From Comamonadaceae bacterium (lineage in GTDB: Bacteria > Pseudomonadota > Gammaproteobacteria > Burkholderiales > Burkholderiaceae_C), in the NCBI GenBank assembly GCA_947455145.1, contig CANGME010000010.1, positions 1-64,000 on the forward strand: a stretch of 64,000 bases of DNA, given 5' to 3'. The notes below the pieces were generated by a model. That model searched no databases and was not told the origin of the DNA. It saw only the letters and a list, made by a program, of their open reading frames with translations. Position 1 is the stretch's first letter. Each line of letters opens with the position of its first letter. This document shows positions 17,585-26,394 of the stretch, one piece after another. The position numbers and the translations under genes are program-made.

Positions 17585-19608
17585 GGCAACTCCTCAGCCT
17601 GCGCGGTTTTGCTCGTTTTCAATGAGCCAACTGGCCCCACCATGCCCAGCCGCGCTTTGAGCGACTGTGGTTTTCCACTCATAAAGGCCGCGTAGTTGGT
17701 GGTGTTGGACAGCACTTTTTTGACGTAGTCGCGCGTCTCGTTAAAGGGGATGTTTTCGGCCCATATGGCGGCCTCTAGTGTGGGTGCACCGTCCTGGCCG
17801 CGCCAGTTGCGCGAACGGCTCGGGCCGGCGTTGTAGGCGGCGGCGGCCAGGGGCATGGAGCCGTCAAAGCTGTCGAGCACCAGCTTGAGGTAGCCGGTGC
17901 CGATGGCGATGTTGGTGTCGCGCTCAGTGATGTGGTGCGGTTGGAATTCGGTCAGCCCGATTTTCTTGGCGGTCCAGCGCGCGGTGGCGGGCATGACCTG
18001 CATCAGGCCCGAAGCACCCACGCTGGATTTAGCGTCCATGATGAAGCGGCTTTCCTGCCGGATCAGGCCATAAACATAGGCCGGGTCTAGGCCGATCTGG
18101 CCAGCCCGTTGCACCACCTCTTGGCGAAACGGCATAGGAAAGCGTTGGGCAAAGTTCACCACGTTTTTCGTACGCTCGCTGGTGTTGATACAGCGATCCC
18201 ACAACTGTTGATCGCAGGCCAACTGGGCGGCGGCCAGCAGTTCGCGATCGGTCATGCCCCCGCGCTGATGCAAGTTGACGCTGTAGTTCCATTCACGCAC
18301 GCCTTCACTGCGCAATCCAATGTCAATGGCGGCCAGCGCGCGGCGCAGACCGGGGTCACTGAGCGCAGCCTCCTTTTCACTAGCGGTCACAGGCTCGGGG
18401 GTCGGTGGCACGCTCAAGGGACGCCCGAGTTCTTCCAGCGCGAGTTGTTCGTAAAAACCTTTGATGGAGGCGATGGATTGGAGCAAAGCGGTGGCGGAGG
18501 CGGTCGCAGCAGGCAATTTGCTAGCCATCAGGGCGCGTGCTCGCCAATAGATCCAGGTGGGGTCTTTCGCCTGCGCCTCTCCCATGGCGGCAGTTGCACT
18601 TTGCACCTGACTCCAGGCACCAGCCCGCAGGGCGGCACGTACTTTCCAGGCCAGATGGTCGCTGTGCATGTGGCTGTCTTGCCCTTGGGCGAAGTAGGCC
18701 AAGGCATCATCTGAGCGGCGCAGTGCTGCGCGCTTGCCGATCACGCCCCACACCCAGCTACGCTCTTCCTGCGTGAGCTGGGCTTTCCAGCGCAACTTAC
18801 CAAGTTCTTTGGCCGCAGCGTCCACGTCCTGGGTGGCCAGGCGGATCAGCGCCAGGGTGACCAACTCTTTGGTTCGGGGCCGAAGGGCAGTGATTTTGTC
18901 GTCCAAATAGCGAGCCGGGTTGAGATAAATCGAGGCCACACTCGCGACCCAGTTCGGGTTAAGCAGGCCCACTGCTTGCGTGGCAACGCGTGAGCGGTCA
19001 TTCTCAAAGCCTAGGCGGGCGCGTTGCCAAGCCACTTGAGGGGCCAAGCTGCCAGCCTTGAGCTGCTGTTCAGCGGCGGCGGCACAGCCTTCGTCGGCAT
19101 CTTTTTGGGCCAGCCAGAGCGACTCCACTTCACTGGCCGCGTTAACGGCATTGCTGCCATTCGTTACGGTTGCATTGCCTAGCAGTGCGTAGCAGCGTAC
19201 AGACTTGTCATCGTTCATGCGGTATTTGGGGTACTCAGCCAAAAACGTGGTCCAGTCGCGCTGCTTGCCCAGTTGCAGCAGCCAGTCGTTGCGCAACCGG
19301 TCTTCCTGGTAGCTGCCCGCAAAGCGGCTTAGAAAACTCTGCACTTCTGCGGCTGGGGCCGCGTCCAGGCGGGGGCTTAGCTCCCAATACGCCGCCCAAG
19401 CCTCCAGGAGGTGGCCTTGCACTTGCGGCAGCAAGGCGGTGAGGCGCTTGCGGTCACCTTTTTTAAAGGCTTGATTCATCTCGATGATGATCTCATCACC
19501 AGCAGAAGTGACGCCGGTTTTACCCGCAGCCATTGCGGCCTGTGGCAACATCAGGCTGACTGTCAGGAAAAATGCGGCCGTGGGGGCCAAAATGGTATGA
19601 ACTCGCAT
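17581..19608 (-). CDS. slt: soluble lytic murein transglycosylase
   Basis: A 675-residue periplasmic lytic transglycosylase of the Slt70 type. A signal segment (TAAFFLTVSLMLPQAAMA) is followed by a long alpha-superhelical U/L region and the C-terminal lysozyme-like domain. The catalytic Glu is in RQESRFIMDAKSSVGASGLM, and the AYNAGPSRSRNW motif follows. It cleaves glycan strands, leaving 1,6-anhydromuropeptides. ATG 19608 is chosen over an upstream TTG because the signal peptide follows it. The divergent cyclo-ligase gene starts only 9 bp away, so each promoter must lie in the other gene's coding region. Confidence 0.92.
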   Translation of the reverse strand: MRVHTILAPTAAFFLTVSLMLPQAAMAAGKTGVTSAGDEIIIEMNQAFKKGDRKRLTALLPQVQGHLLEAWAAYWELSPRLDAAPAAEVQSFLSRFAGSYQEDRLRNDWLLQLGKQRDWTTFLAEYPKYRMNDDKSVRCYALLGNATVTNGSNAVNAASEVESLWLAQKDADEGCAAAAEQQLKAGSLAPQVAWQRARLGFENDRSRVATQAVGLLNPNWVASVASIYLNPARYLDDKITALRPRTKELVTLALIRLATQDVDAAAKELGKLRWKAQLTQEERSWVWGVIGKRAALRRSDDALAYFAQGQDSHMHSDHLAWKVRAALRAGAWSQVQSATAAMGEAQAKDPTWIYWRARALMASKLPAATASATALLQSIASIKGFYEQLALEELGRPLSVPPTPEPVTASEKEAALSDPGLRRALAAIDIGLRSEGVREWNYSVNLHQRGGMTDRELLAAAQLACDQQLWDRCINTSERTKNVVNFAQRFPMPFRQEVVQRAGQIGLDPAYVYGLIRQESRFIMDAKSSVGASGLMQVMPATARWTAKKIGLTEFQPHHITERDTNIAIGTGYLKLVLDSFDGSMPLAAAAYNAGPSRSRNWRGQDGAPTLEAAIWAENIPFNETRDYVKKVLSNTTNYAAFMSGKPQSLKARLGMVGPVGSLKTSKTAQAEELP

Positions 19609-19617
19609 GAGGGAATT

Positions 19618-20235
19618 ATGGACAAATCTGAAGAGCAACGGGCGTTATTAAAAAAAGCCCTTCGCAAAGATCTAGTTGCACAGCGTCTGGCCTTGCCTGA
19701 TCGTCAGCAACGGGTCGCCCAGCTGCAGCAAGTCATGCGCATTTGGCTGGTCGGTCGCCCTGACGTGGTGATCGGTGCTTACTGGCCTATTCACGGCGAG
19801 TTTGACCCTCTGCCCGCCCTGCATCGCTGGAAGGAAGACGGCGAGCTGATCGACCAGCCTGAGCCGCGCCGCATTGGCCTGCCCGTGGTCAACAAGCAGG
19901 ACAAAACCCTAACCTTTCACGCTTGGTACCCAGGCTGCCCGATGGAAGAAGACGCCTACGGCATCCCCAAGCCCAAAGACACCGAAGTCATTGTGCCGAC
20001 CCTGTTGTTTGTTCCCTGCGTGGGCTATAGCCCCGGCGGCTACCGGTTGGGCTACGGCGGCGGGTTCTATGACCGCACGCTCGCCACGCTGGACCCCCAT
20101 CCTCATACCGTGGGGCTGGGCTTCACACACGCTTATTTGCCGGATTTTGAACCCGAACTCCACGATGTAGCGCTAGACGCCATCCTGAACGACAACGGAG
20201 TCGTATGGCCTCAACCCACAAGGAATTTACGATGA
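19618..20235 (+). CDS. 5-formyltetrahydrofolate cyclo-ligase (MTHFS)
   Basis: A 205-residue ATP-dependent enzyme converting 5-formyl-THF to 5,10-methenyl-THF. The motif YSPGGYRLGYGGGFYDRTLA is the family signature (GxRLGyGGGyYDR), and the N-terminal KALRKDLVAQRLAL supplies the phosphate-binding basics. ATG 19618 is chosen; longer readings would overlap slt. Its TGA overlaps the ATG of the next gene (ATGA), implying coupled translation. Confidence 0.93.
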   Translation: MDKSEEQRALLKKALRKDLVAQRLALPDRQQRVAQLQQVMRIWLVGRPDVVIGAYWPIHGEFDPLPALHRWKEDGELIDQPEPRRIGLPVVNKQDKTLTFHAWYPGCPMEEDAYGIPKPKDTEVIVPTLLFVPCVGYSPGGYRLGYGGGFYDRTLATLDPHPHTVGLGFTHAYLPDFEPELHDVALDAILNDNGVVWPQPTRNLR

Positions 20236-21245
20236 GCACTTCTAAAACAGCCAAAGCAACCAAAGCCTTTGCCTCGCAAGCCGACCTAACGGAAAAGAAA
20301 ACCACCTTCACACAGCTCAGCGAACACTGCTGGGCCTACACCACAGAGGGCGATCCGAACTCCGGCGTCATCATTGGTGACAACTGCATCATGGTCAGCG
20401 ACGCCACGGCCACGCCCGTGATGGCGCGTGACCTGATTAAAAAAATCCGCACCGTCAGCAACAAGCCTATCAAGTACGTGCTGCTCACCCACTACCACGC
20501 GGTGCGCGTGCTGGGAGCCAGCGCCTATGTGGCAGAAGGGGCGACCGAGATCATCGCCAGCCAGGGCACGCTAGAGCTGATCAAAGAGCGCGGCGCGCAA
20601 GACATGCAAAGCGAGATGGAGCGTTTCCCGCGCCTGTTTCGCAACGCCGAGAGCGTGCCCGGGCTGACCTGGCCGTCCATGGTGATTGGCGGCGGCAACC
20701 CGGCCAAGGGTGAAGCCCCCGGCAAGCTGTCCATCAACCTGGGCGGTGTCGTGGTGCAAATCTGGAGCCCCGGCCCCGGCCACACACGCGGTGACACCAT
20801 CGCTTGGGTAGAGGCCGAAAAAGTGCTGTTCTCAGGCGACTTGGTGGAGTTTGAAGCCGGGGTCTATACCGGCGACGCGCAATTGGCCGAATGGCCCGCC
20901 ACGCTGGAGGCGCTGCGCGCATTGGATGCGCAGGCCATCGTGCCAGGTCGGGGTGAGGCCATGATGGGCCGGGCCAACGTCAACAAGGCGCTGGACTACA
21001 CCAAACGCTGGGTCGAGCTGCTGTTCAAGGCCGGGCAAGAAGCCGCCGCGCAAGGCATGGACCTCAAAGCCGCCATGGCCCACACCCGCAAAAGCATGGA
21101 CCCGGTCTTCGGCCACGTCTTCATCTACGAACACTGCCTGCCTTTTGACGTGAGCCGCGCTTATGACGAAGCCCAAGGCATCAAAAACCCGCGCATCTGG
21201 ACGGCCAAGCGGGACCAGGAGATGTGGTCGGCCTTGCAGGCTTGA
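20232..21245 (+). CDS. MBL-fold protein with altered metal motif
   Basis: A 337-residue metallo-beta-lactamase-fold protein. The canonical HxHxDH is replaced: THYHAVRVLG gives His87, His89, then Val91 and Arg92 where Asp and His are expected. Other fold elements are present (SPGPGHTRGD, VLFSGDLVEF). With two site-2 ligands lost it may bind a single metal or none. Start ATG 20232 overlaps the cyclo-ligase stop; an upstream in-frame ATG at 20205 is less likely. Homologues with the same replacement probably exist, so this may be a conserved subfamily rather than decay. Confidence 0.8.
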   Translation: MSTSKTAKATKAFASQADLTEKKTTFTQLSEHCWAYTTEGDPNSGVIIGDNCIMVSDATATPVMARDLIKKIRTVSNKPIKYVLLTHYHAVRVLGASAYVAEGATEIIASQGTLELIKERGAQDMQSEMERFPRLFRNAESVPGLTWPSMVIGGGNPAKGEAPGKLSINLGGVVVQIWSPGPGHTRGDTIAWVEAEKVLFSGDLVEFEAGVYTGDAQLAEWPATLEALRALDAQAIVPGRGEAMMGRANVNKALDYTKRWVELLFKAGQEAAAQGMDLKAAMAHTRKSMDPVFGHVFIYEHCLPFDVSRAYDEAQGIKNPRIWTAKRDQEMWSALQA

Positions 21246-21292
21246 GTTTGAAAATGGCCCTTATCGCGGGGCCACGCTGAGTTGCTGGATTT

Positions 21293-21934
21293 TTATGCCA
21301 ACCTGGCTTTCATGCGAGCGGCAACATCTTTGAGCCAAGGTTGCTGTTCCCAATGCGTTTGCGCGAATGCATTGATCTCTTCCGTGTAACTTAAAGACAT
21401 GCCGACCACGTCCACACCTTTGAGAAACATCTCCTGATGTCGCTGTGAAGCCTGAAAACTCATGGTGGGAAGACCGTTGCATTTGACTTCCAGATTTGCG
21501 ATGTCGATCACGATTTCAGGGGCATCAGTTTGTTCTGAAAGTTGCATCAGCCGCTCAATTTGAGCCAGAGGCAAGCTCACCAAAAGCAACTGGTTACCCA
21601 TCGCGTTTGAGTAAAAAATTTCTGCAAAACTCACAGCAATAATGGCTCTGAACCCAAATTGCAGCAACCCCCAAACGGCGTGCTCCCGACTGGAGCCGCA
21701 ACCAAAATTCGACCCGCCTAACAACAGGCTGGATGTCGCGTATTGGGCTTGATTCAGTACAAAGTCCGGTTTGACTTGACCCTGGCTGTCATAGCGTAAG
21801 TCGTACAACAAACCCTCAGCCAGCCCAGACTTGTCGATACCCCGCAAGAACTGCTTGGGCATGATTTGGTCGGTATCAAGGTTGTCGATGCGAATGGGTG
21901 CTGCTTTGCCTTGGATGGTTTGGATGGTTGACAT
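21293..21934 (-). CDS. leuD: 3-isopropylmalate dehydratase small subunit-like (LeuD)
   Basis: A 213-residue small subunit of an aconitase-superfamily dehydratase. It shows DNLDTDQIMPKQFLRG, and the Gly-rich SNFGCGSSREHAVWGL that binds substrate. With the large subunit encoded 1 bp upstream it isomerises or dehydrates a 2- or 3-substituted malate, isopropylmalate in the leucine pathway. No leuB lies beside it, and the operon starts with a dehalogenase-like hydrolase, so a catabolic paralogue acting on another malate-type acid is possible. Confidence 0.88.
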   Translation of the reverse strand: MSTIQTIQGKAAPIRIDNLDTDQIMPKQFLRGIDKSGLAEGLLYDLRYDSQGQVKPDFVLNQAQYATSSLLLGGSNFGCGSSREHAVWGLLQFGFRAIIAVSFAEIFYSNAMGNQLLLVSLPLAQIERLMQLSEQTDAPEIVIDIANLEVKCNGLPTMSFQASQRHQEMFLKGVDVVGMSLSYTEEINAFAQTHWEQQPWLKDVAARMKARLA

Positions 21935-21935
21935 A

Positions 21936-23342
21936 TCAGCTCCCCAAGTGACGAACGTCGGTAATCGTGCCGGTGACAGCCGCCGCTGCGGCCATGGCCG
22001 GGCTCATGAGATGGGTGATGGCGCCGCGTCCCTGCCTGCCCTCAAAGTTGCGGTTGGTCGTGGAGGCACAGCGTGTGCCTTCTGCCAGCACATCGTCGTT
22101 CATGGCCAGGCACATCGAGCAGCCGGGCTTGCGCCATTCAAATCCAGCAGCGATGAAAATCTGGTCAAGACCCTCTTTTTCAGCCTGCTGTTTCACTGCA
22201 CCTGATCCAGGCACCACCATGGCCCGAACACCTTGAGCGACTTTGTGGTTTGCAACCACTTGAGCCGCAGCCCTCAGGTCTTCAATCCGTGCATTGGTGC
22301 ATGAGCCAATGAAGACATGCTGAATCGGGGTTCCCTCAATTAGCGCGCCTGCTTGCAGCTGGGTATAGGCCAGCGCTTGTTCGGTGCTGCGTTTGTGTTC
22401 CGGTGCAACCTGATCCGGGGCAGGAATTTTCCCGGAAATAGCCACCACCTGATCCGGGCTCGTCCCCCAAGTGACATGGGGCTCAACATGCGTTGCATCG
22501 AATCGGTGTTCAACTTCAAATTGGGCATCTGTGTCGCTGTAAAGATGCGCCCATACGGCAAGCGCCTTGTCGCGGGTTTCACCAACGATGTCCGGGCACT
22601 TGTCTAAAACGTAAGCCATCGAAATCGCGTCAGGCGCAATCAGCGCGCCTCGGGCACCTGCTTCAACCGTCATGTTGCACAAGGTGAACCGGGCTTCTAC
22701 GGACAAGGCCTCAATAGCCGAACCGGCAAACTCCACGACGAATCCTCGCGCACCCTGAGCGCCGATCTGACCAATGATCATCAAGATTAGGTCTTTGCTG
22801 GTCGTCCCTGGGGGCAGCAAACCATCCACGCGGATGCGCATGTTTTCAGCTGTTCGGTAAACCAGCGTCTGGGTGGCCAATACGTGTTCGACTTCGGAGG
22901 TGCCGATGCCAAAACCCAGTGCGCCCAACGCACCATAAGTGGTGGTGTGGCTGTCGCCGCAGATCACTACCATGCCGGGGCGAATCATGCCGTGCTCCGG
23001 GGCAACCACATGCTCAATGCCTTGCATGGCATCGTTGGTGTCAAACAGGGGAATCCCATGCTGGGCGCAGTTCTTCGCAAGGTTCGTGGCTTGAAGTGCC
23101 GATGCTTTGTCGTGAATCACCCGGATAGTGACGGAATGCGTTGGAATGATGTGGCTGACCACCGACACGTTTTGTCCCGGCATCGCCACCTTGCAGTGGC
23201 GCTCATCCAGCCCCGTAAAAGCCTGCGGACTGGTGTATTCGTTCATCAGGTGCAGGTCGCAAAACAGAAGCACGTTTTGCGCGTCCAATGTAGCGACGGT
23301 GTGCGAAGCTACCAATTTTTGGTACAGGGTTTGAGCGCTCAT
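21936..23342 (-). CDS. leuC: 3-isopropylmalate dehydratase large subunit-like (LeuC)
   Basis: A 468-residue large subunit carrying the [4Fe-4S] cluster. Cluster cysteines are visible in GSCTNARIEDL and GCSMCLAMN; other landmarks are ICGDSHTTTYGALGALGFGIG and STTNRNFEGRQGRGA. Length fits LeuC. The ATG overlaps the stop of the upstream hydrolase (ATGA at 23339-23342), and leuD follows after 1 bp, so the three are one operon. The reaction is as in leuD; physiological substrate not certain. Confidence 0.9.
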   Translation of the reverse strand: MSAQTLYQKLVASHTVATLDAQNVLLFCDLHLMNEYTSPQAFTGLDERHCKVAMPGQNVSVVSHIIPTHSVTIRVIHDKASALQATNLAKNCAQHGIPLFDTNDAMQGIEHVVAPEHGMIRPGMVVICGDSHTTTYGALGALGFGIGTSEVEHVLATQTLVYRTAENMRIRVDGLLPPGTTSKDLILMIIGQIGAQGARGFVVEFAGSAIEALSVEARFTLCNMTVEAGARGALIAPDAISMAYVLDKCPDIVGETRDKALAVWAHLYSDTDAQFEVEHRFDATHVEPHVTWGTSPDQVVAISGKIPAPDQVAPEHKRSTEQALAYTQLQAGALIEGTPIQHVFIGSCTNARIEDLRAAAQVVANHKVAQGVRAMVVPGSGAVKQQAEKEGLDQIFIAAGFEWRKPGCSMCLAMNDDVLAEGTRCASTTNRNFEGRQGRGAITHLMSPAMAAAAAVTGTITDVRHLGS

Positions 23343-24247
23343 GGTGTGGTTTCCAGCAAAAAGGGGAGTGCCTTGGCCAACAAGACGTCAGGCGCTTCTT
23401 CGGCGATGTAGTGGCCGCAGGGCAGCGGCTCGCCGCGAACGTTGTCGGCTACAAGGCGCCATTCGTCCAGCGGTTTGAAGCAACGATGCACCACGCCTTG
23501 TTCGCCCCACAGCGCTAGCAGCGGCAGCGCTAATTTGTGGCCCGCAGCCCAATCGGTACGGTCATGTTCCAGATCGATGCTGGCGGCGGCACGGTAGTCT
23601 TCGCACAGGCCGTGGGCAGCACCTGGCAGGCTCAGGGCGCGGGTGTACTCGGCAAAAGCGCGGGGGTCGAACGGGGCCAAGCCAGCGCTTCGCCCACCCA
23701 TCACGTCGCGCAAGTAGGCGGCAGGGTCGGCTTCAATCAGGCGCTCGGGCAGGGGTTTGGGCTGGATCAAAAAGAACCAGTGCCAGTAAGCGCGGGCAAA
23801 GACCTCGTTGGTCTGTGCGTACATCGCCAGGGTCGGAGCAATGTCCAGCAGCACCATGCGGCGCACGGCATCACCATGATCAGCAGCCAGTCGGTAGGCC
23901 ACGCGGGCCCCACGGTCATGCGCCAGCACGCTGAAACGTGCGTGCCCCAATGCCTGCATCACGCGCAACATGTCTCGCCCCATGACTCGCTTGCTGTAGT
24001 TGAAATGATCGACGGCACCAAGCGGTTTGGAAGAATCGCCATAGCCGCGTAAATCGGCCAGAACCAAGGTGAAGTGCTTGGCCAATTGGGGCACGACTTT
24101 ATGCCAGATGGCATGGGTTTGCGGATGCCCGTGGAGCAGCAACAGTGCAGGCCCATGACCACCGATCCGGACGTGGATACGCACGCCCTCGTCCGTGGGT
24201 ATTTGGCGGCTTTCGAAATCAGGAAATAAGGGGTGGTTCATGGTCAT
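23339..24247 (-). CDS. haloacetate dehalogenase-like alpha/beta hydrolase
   Basis: A 302-residue alpha/beta hydrolase. The elbow is AHDRGARVAYR, so the nucleophile is Asp111 as in haloalkane and fluoroacetate dehalogenases. The fluoroacetate-dehalogenase set can be followed: Asp135, His156-Trp157 (YWHWFF), Tyr218 (CEDYRAA) and His279 (CGHYIA). HGHPQTHAIW gives the oxyanion turn. It would attack the alpha carbon of a short haloacid through an ester intermediate. First gene of an operon with leuCD. Some family members act on other substrates, so dehalogenation is probable, not proven. Confidence 0.82.
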   Translation of the reverse strand: MTMNHPLFPDFESRQIPTDEGVRIHVRIGGHGPALLLLHGHPQTHAIWHKVVPQLAKHFTLVLADLRGYGDSSKPLGAVDHFNYSKRVMGRDMLRVMQALGHARFSVLAHDRGARVAYRLAADHGDAVRRMVLLDIAPTLAMYAQTNEVFARAYWHWFFLIQPKPLPERLIEADPAAYLRDVMGGRSAGLAPFDPRAFAEYTRALSLPGAAHGLCEDYRAAASIDLEHDRTDWAAGHKLALPLLALWGEQGVVHRCFKPLDEWRLVADNVRGEPLPCGHYIAEEAPDVLLAKALPFLLETTP

Positions 24248-24274
24248 TTCAAATGGCGTTGCTGCATCGTTTCA

Positions 24275-24305
24275 TTAGCATTTTTCTTGGGTGGATGGAT
24301 GCTAA
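24275..24305. promoter_or_regulatory. inverted repeat in LysR/hydrolase intergenic region
   Basis: Arms TTAGCAT and ATGCTAA with a 17-bp spacer in the 118-bp gap between the divergent hydrolase-leuCD operon and the LysR gene. Position and symmetry fit a LysR-type recognition site. The gap is AT-rich, unlike its surroundings, and should also hold both promoters. Confidence 0.5.
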
Positions 24306-24365
24306 CAATAAACATCAAAAAAATAATTTCTCTAGAATTCATTCTTTATTTCATTAAACTAAATA

Positions 24366-25289
24366 ATGGACGCTTTTTCAGACATCGCGCTATTTGCCCT
24401 CATCGTCAAACTCGGCAACATGGCCGCAGCTGCCCAAGAGCTGGGCGTAACGCCGCCCGTGGTGACGAGGCGTTTGGCCAATCTTGAAAAACGTTTGGGA
24501 GTGCGCCTGATGAATCGCACGACCCGCAAGATCAGCCTCACGCCCGAAGGCGAGGATTACCTGATGGAGGGGGTTCGGATTCTCGAAGAAATGAATGCAC
24601 TTGAAGGTCGTGTGGGTGGTGGCAGCAAGCAAGCCCAAGGCACCGTCCGGATCGCGGCGACCTTGGGCCTTGGTCGAACCCACATCGCACCCGCGCTGTC
24701 AAAGTTCGCCAAGCAACAACCGCAAATTGATGTTCAGTTGCACCTCAGCGATCGCCCGGTCAACCTCGTCGATCAAGGCTTTGATTTGATGGTCAGATTT
24801 GGCGATTTGACGGATAGCCGATTAACGGCACGCCTGTTGGCGAAAAACAGTCGCATCCTGTGTGCCGCCCCTTCATACCTTGCCATCAAAGGGGCTCCTG
24901 CTCATCCGAGGGACTTGGGAAAACACAACTGCATTTTCATCCGGGAAGGTGATGAGACTTTCGGGACTTGGCACTTGCGTGACGGTTCTGAAAATGTGTC
25001 TGTCAAAGTCCGATCGAATCTGAGTACCAACGATGGAAGCTCTGCCCTGGGTTGGGCACTGGATGGCCATGGAATCCTGAATCGATCTCAGTGGGAGATT
25101 GCCCAATTCTTGCGGTCCAATCAGCTTGTGCCCGTTCTTCCTGCGTGGAGCCATCCATCCGCTGATATCCATCTGGTTTTTCAAGCCAACCAGCAAACAC
25201 CAGCCAAAATTCGTGTGCTCGTTGACTGGCTGCTTGAGGCGTTTAAAACCCACAGAATAAAAACCAAAAATCTGTACGGGGCTTGGTAA
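24366..25289 (+). CDS. LysR-family transcriptional regulator
   Basis: A 307-residue LysR-type activator/repressor. The N-terminal winged helix-turn-helix is FSDIALFALIVKLGNMAAAA ... RRLANLEKRLGVRLMNRTTR, followed by the periplasmic-binding-like effector domain. It is transcribed away from the dehalogenase-leuCD operon, the usual arrangement of a LysR gene and its target. The effector would be a substrate or product of that operon. Confidence 0.93.
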   Translation: MDAFSDIALFALIVKLGNMAAAAQELGVTPPVVTRRLANLEKRLGVRLMNRTTRKISLTPEGEDYLMEGVRILEEMNALEGRVGGGSKQAQGTVRIAATLGLGRTHIAPALSKFAKQQPQIDVQLHLSDRPVNLVDQGFDLMVRFGDLTDSRLTARLLAKNSRILCAAPSYLAIKGAPAHPRDLGKHNCIFIREGDETFGTWHLRDGSENVSVKVRSNLSTNDGSSALGWALDGHGILNRSQWEIAQFLRSNQLVPVLPAWSHPSADIHLVFQANQQTPAKIRVLVDWLLEAFKTHRIKTKNLYGAW

Positions 25290-25433
25290 AGTTTGGCGTA
25301 ATGGCCGAGGGCAAGTCGATCGCATAGTGCTCGACATTCGGCATACGACCTGCAATCAGTTCAAAGCCATGTGACGGTTGCCGCCTGCCTATGCATCACA
25401 AGGATTAGGACGACACCGCGCTGCGTAGAGTCC

Positions 25434-26318
25434 TCAGGGCCTCTGAGTCGCCAAAATCCGCGCATCGGCCTCGTAATCTTTCAGCACCTCCACCGCTTTT
25501 AACCGCTGCGACGCGCTGGTGCTGTTGTGAAGGGCAGCCAAGGTCGTGCAGCCCTCCGTGATTAATTTCTCTTGCTGGTTGCGGTAGGCCGTATCAGGCG
25601 AATTCAGGCTGCGCTCTATCAGGGCTTGCACTTCCGCTTTCACGTGGGTGGGACGGTCTGCTTTGTTGCTGTGCTCAGCAAGGGTGCGCAGAATGTCTTG
25701 CTGGCGTCGCAGGGCTTCACGGTAGGTGGAGGTGGCGTCAAAGCTGGAGCTGGCGATGCTTTGGCGCAACACGGCGCGCTGCGGCTCTTGCAGGCGACCA
25801 TAGAGGTTTTCAGTACGGTCTACCGCCAGTTGGAAGCGGTAAGCGCTGAGCTCTTCGGGCGTCACGTCTATCCATTGCGTCCGCCATTTTTTATTCTTCT
25901 TTTCAAATTGCTGGGCCAGGTACTTGAGTTGCTCTGGACGCAAAGTCGGTGTGAGCGCGCTCAGAGGCTCTGCCGCGCGTGTGCCCATTTGCTGCATGAA
26001 GCCGCGCACTTCGGTGGCCACGGCGCACAGTTGCTCGGGGCTGACTTTGCCAGGGGCAAGCCGCTGTATTTTCAGCAGTGACTCTGCATAAGCGGGCAGC
26101 GCTTGGCTGCGGTGCCAGGTGTGTAGCGTGGTCAGGCCTTCACGCACCTGGAGCGACTGCGCTTCGTTGAGGTCAAGGTAGCCGTCCAGCCACCAGTACA
26201 CCAGCGAGGGTGCGTTGTTGTAGCCCAATTTGATGGCGCTGCACCCCGTCAACAAAACGAGGAAAAGTGCGCTGATAATGCGGAGCAGCGTCGTCGAAAG
26301 GCGGGCAGAAGTGGGCAT
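25434..26318 (-). CDS. DUF6279-like lipoprotein
   Basis: A 294-residue predicted lipoprotein with the lipobox LLTGC early in the sequence, followed by AIKLGYNNAPSLVYWWLDGYLD, which is the opening of the DUF6279 lipoprotein family. The rest is helical and charged. ATG 26318 (MPTSARL) is chosen; ATG 26324 and a longer reading to 26396 are possible, but the latter would overlap the glmU start. It is divergent from glmU. Role unknown. Confidence 0.75.
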   Translation of the reverse strand: MPTSARLSTTLLRIISALFLVLLTGCSAIKLGYNNAPSLVYWWLDGYLDLNEAQSLQVREGLTTLHTWHRSQALPAYAESLLKIQRLAPGKVSPEQLCAVATEVRGFMQQMGTRAAEPLSALTPTLRPEQLKYLAQQFEKKNKKWRTQWIDVTPEELSAYRFQLAVDRTENLYGRLQEPQRAVLRQSIASSSFDATSTYREALRRQQDILRTLAEHSNKADRPTHVKAEVQALIERSLNSPDTAYRNQQEKLITEGCTTLAALHNSTSASQRLKAVEVLKDYEADARILATQRP

Positions 26319-26394
26319 GAGCATCAGCCTGAAAATTAAATGAGACAGTCGCCAAGCGTAACGCAGCGTCGTCCTAAACCCCCGAAGGAGCAAC

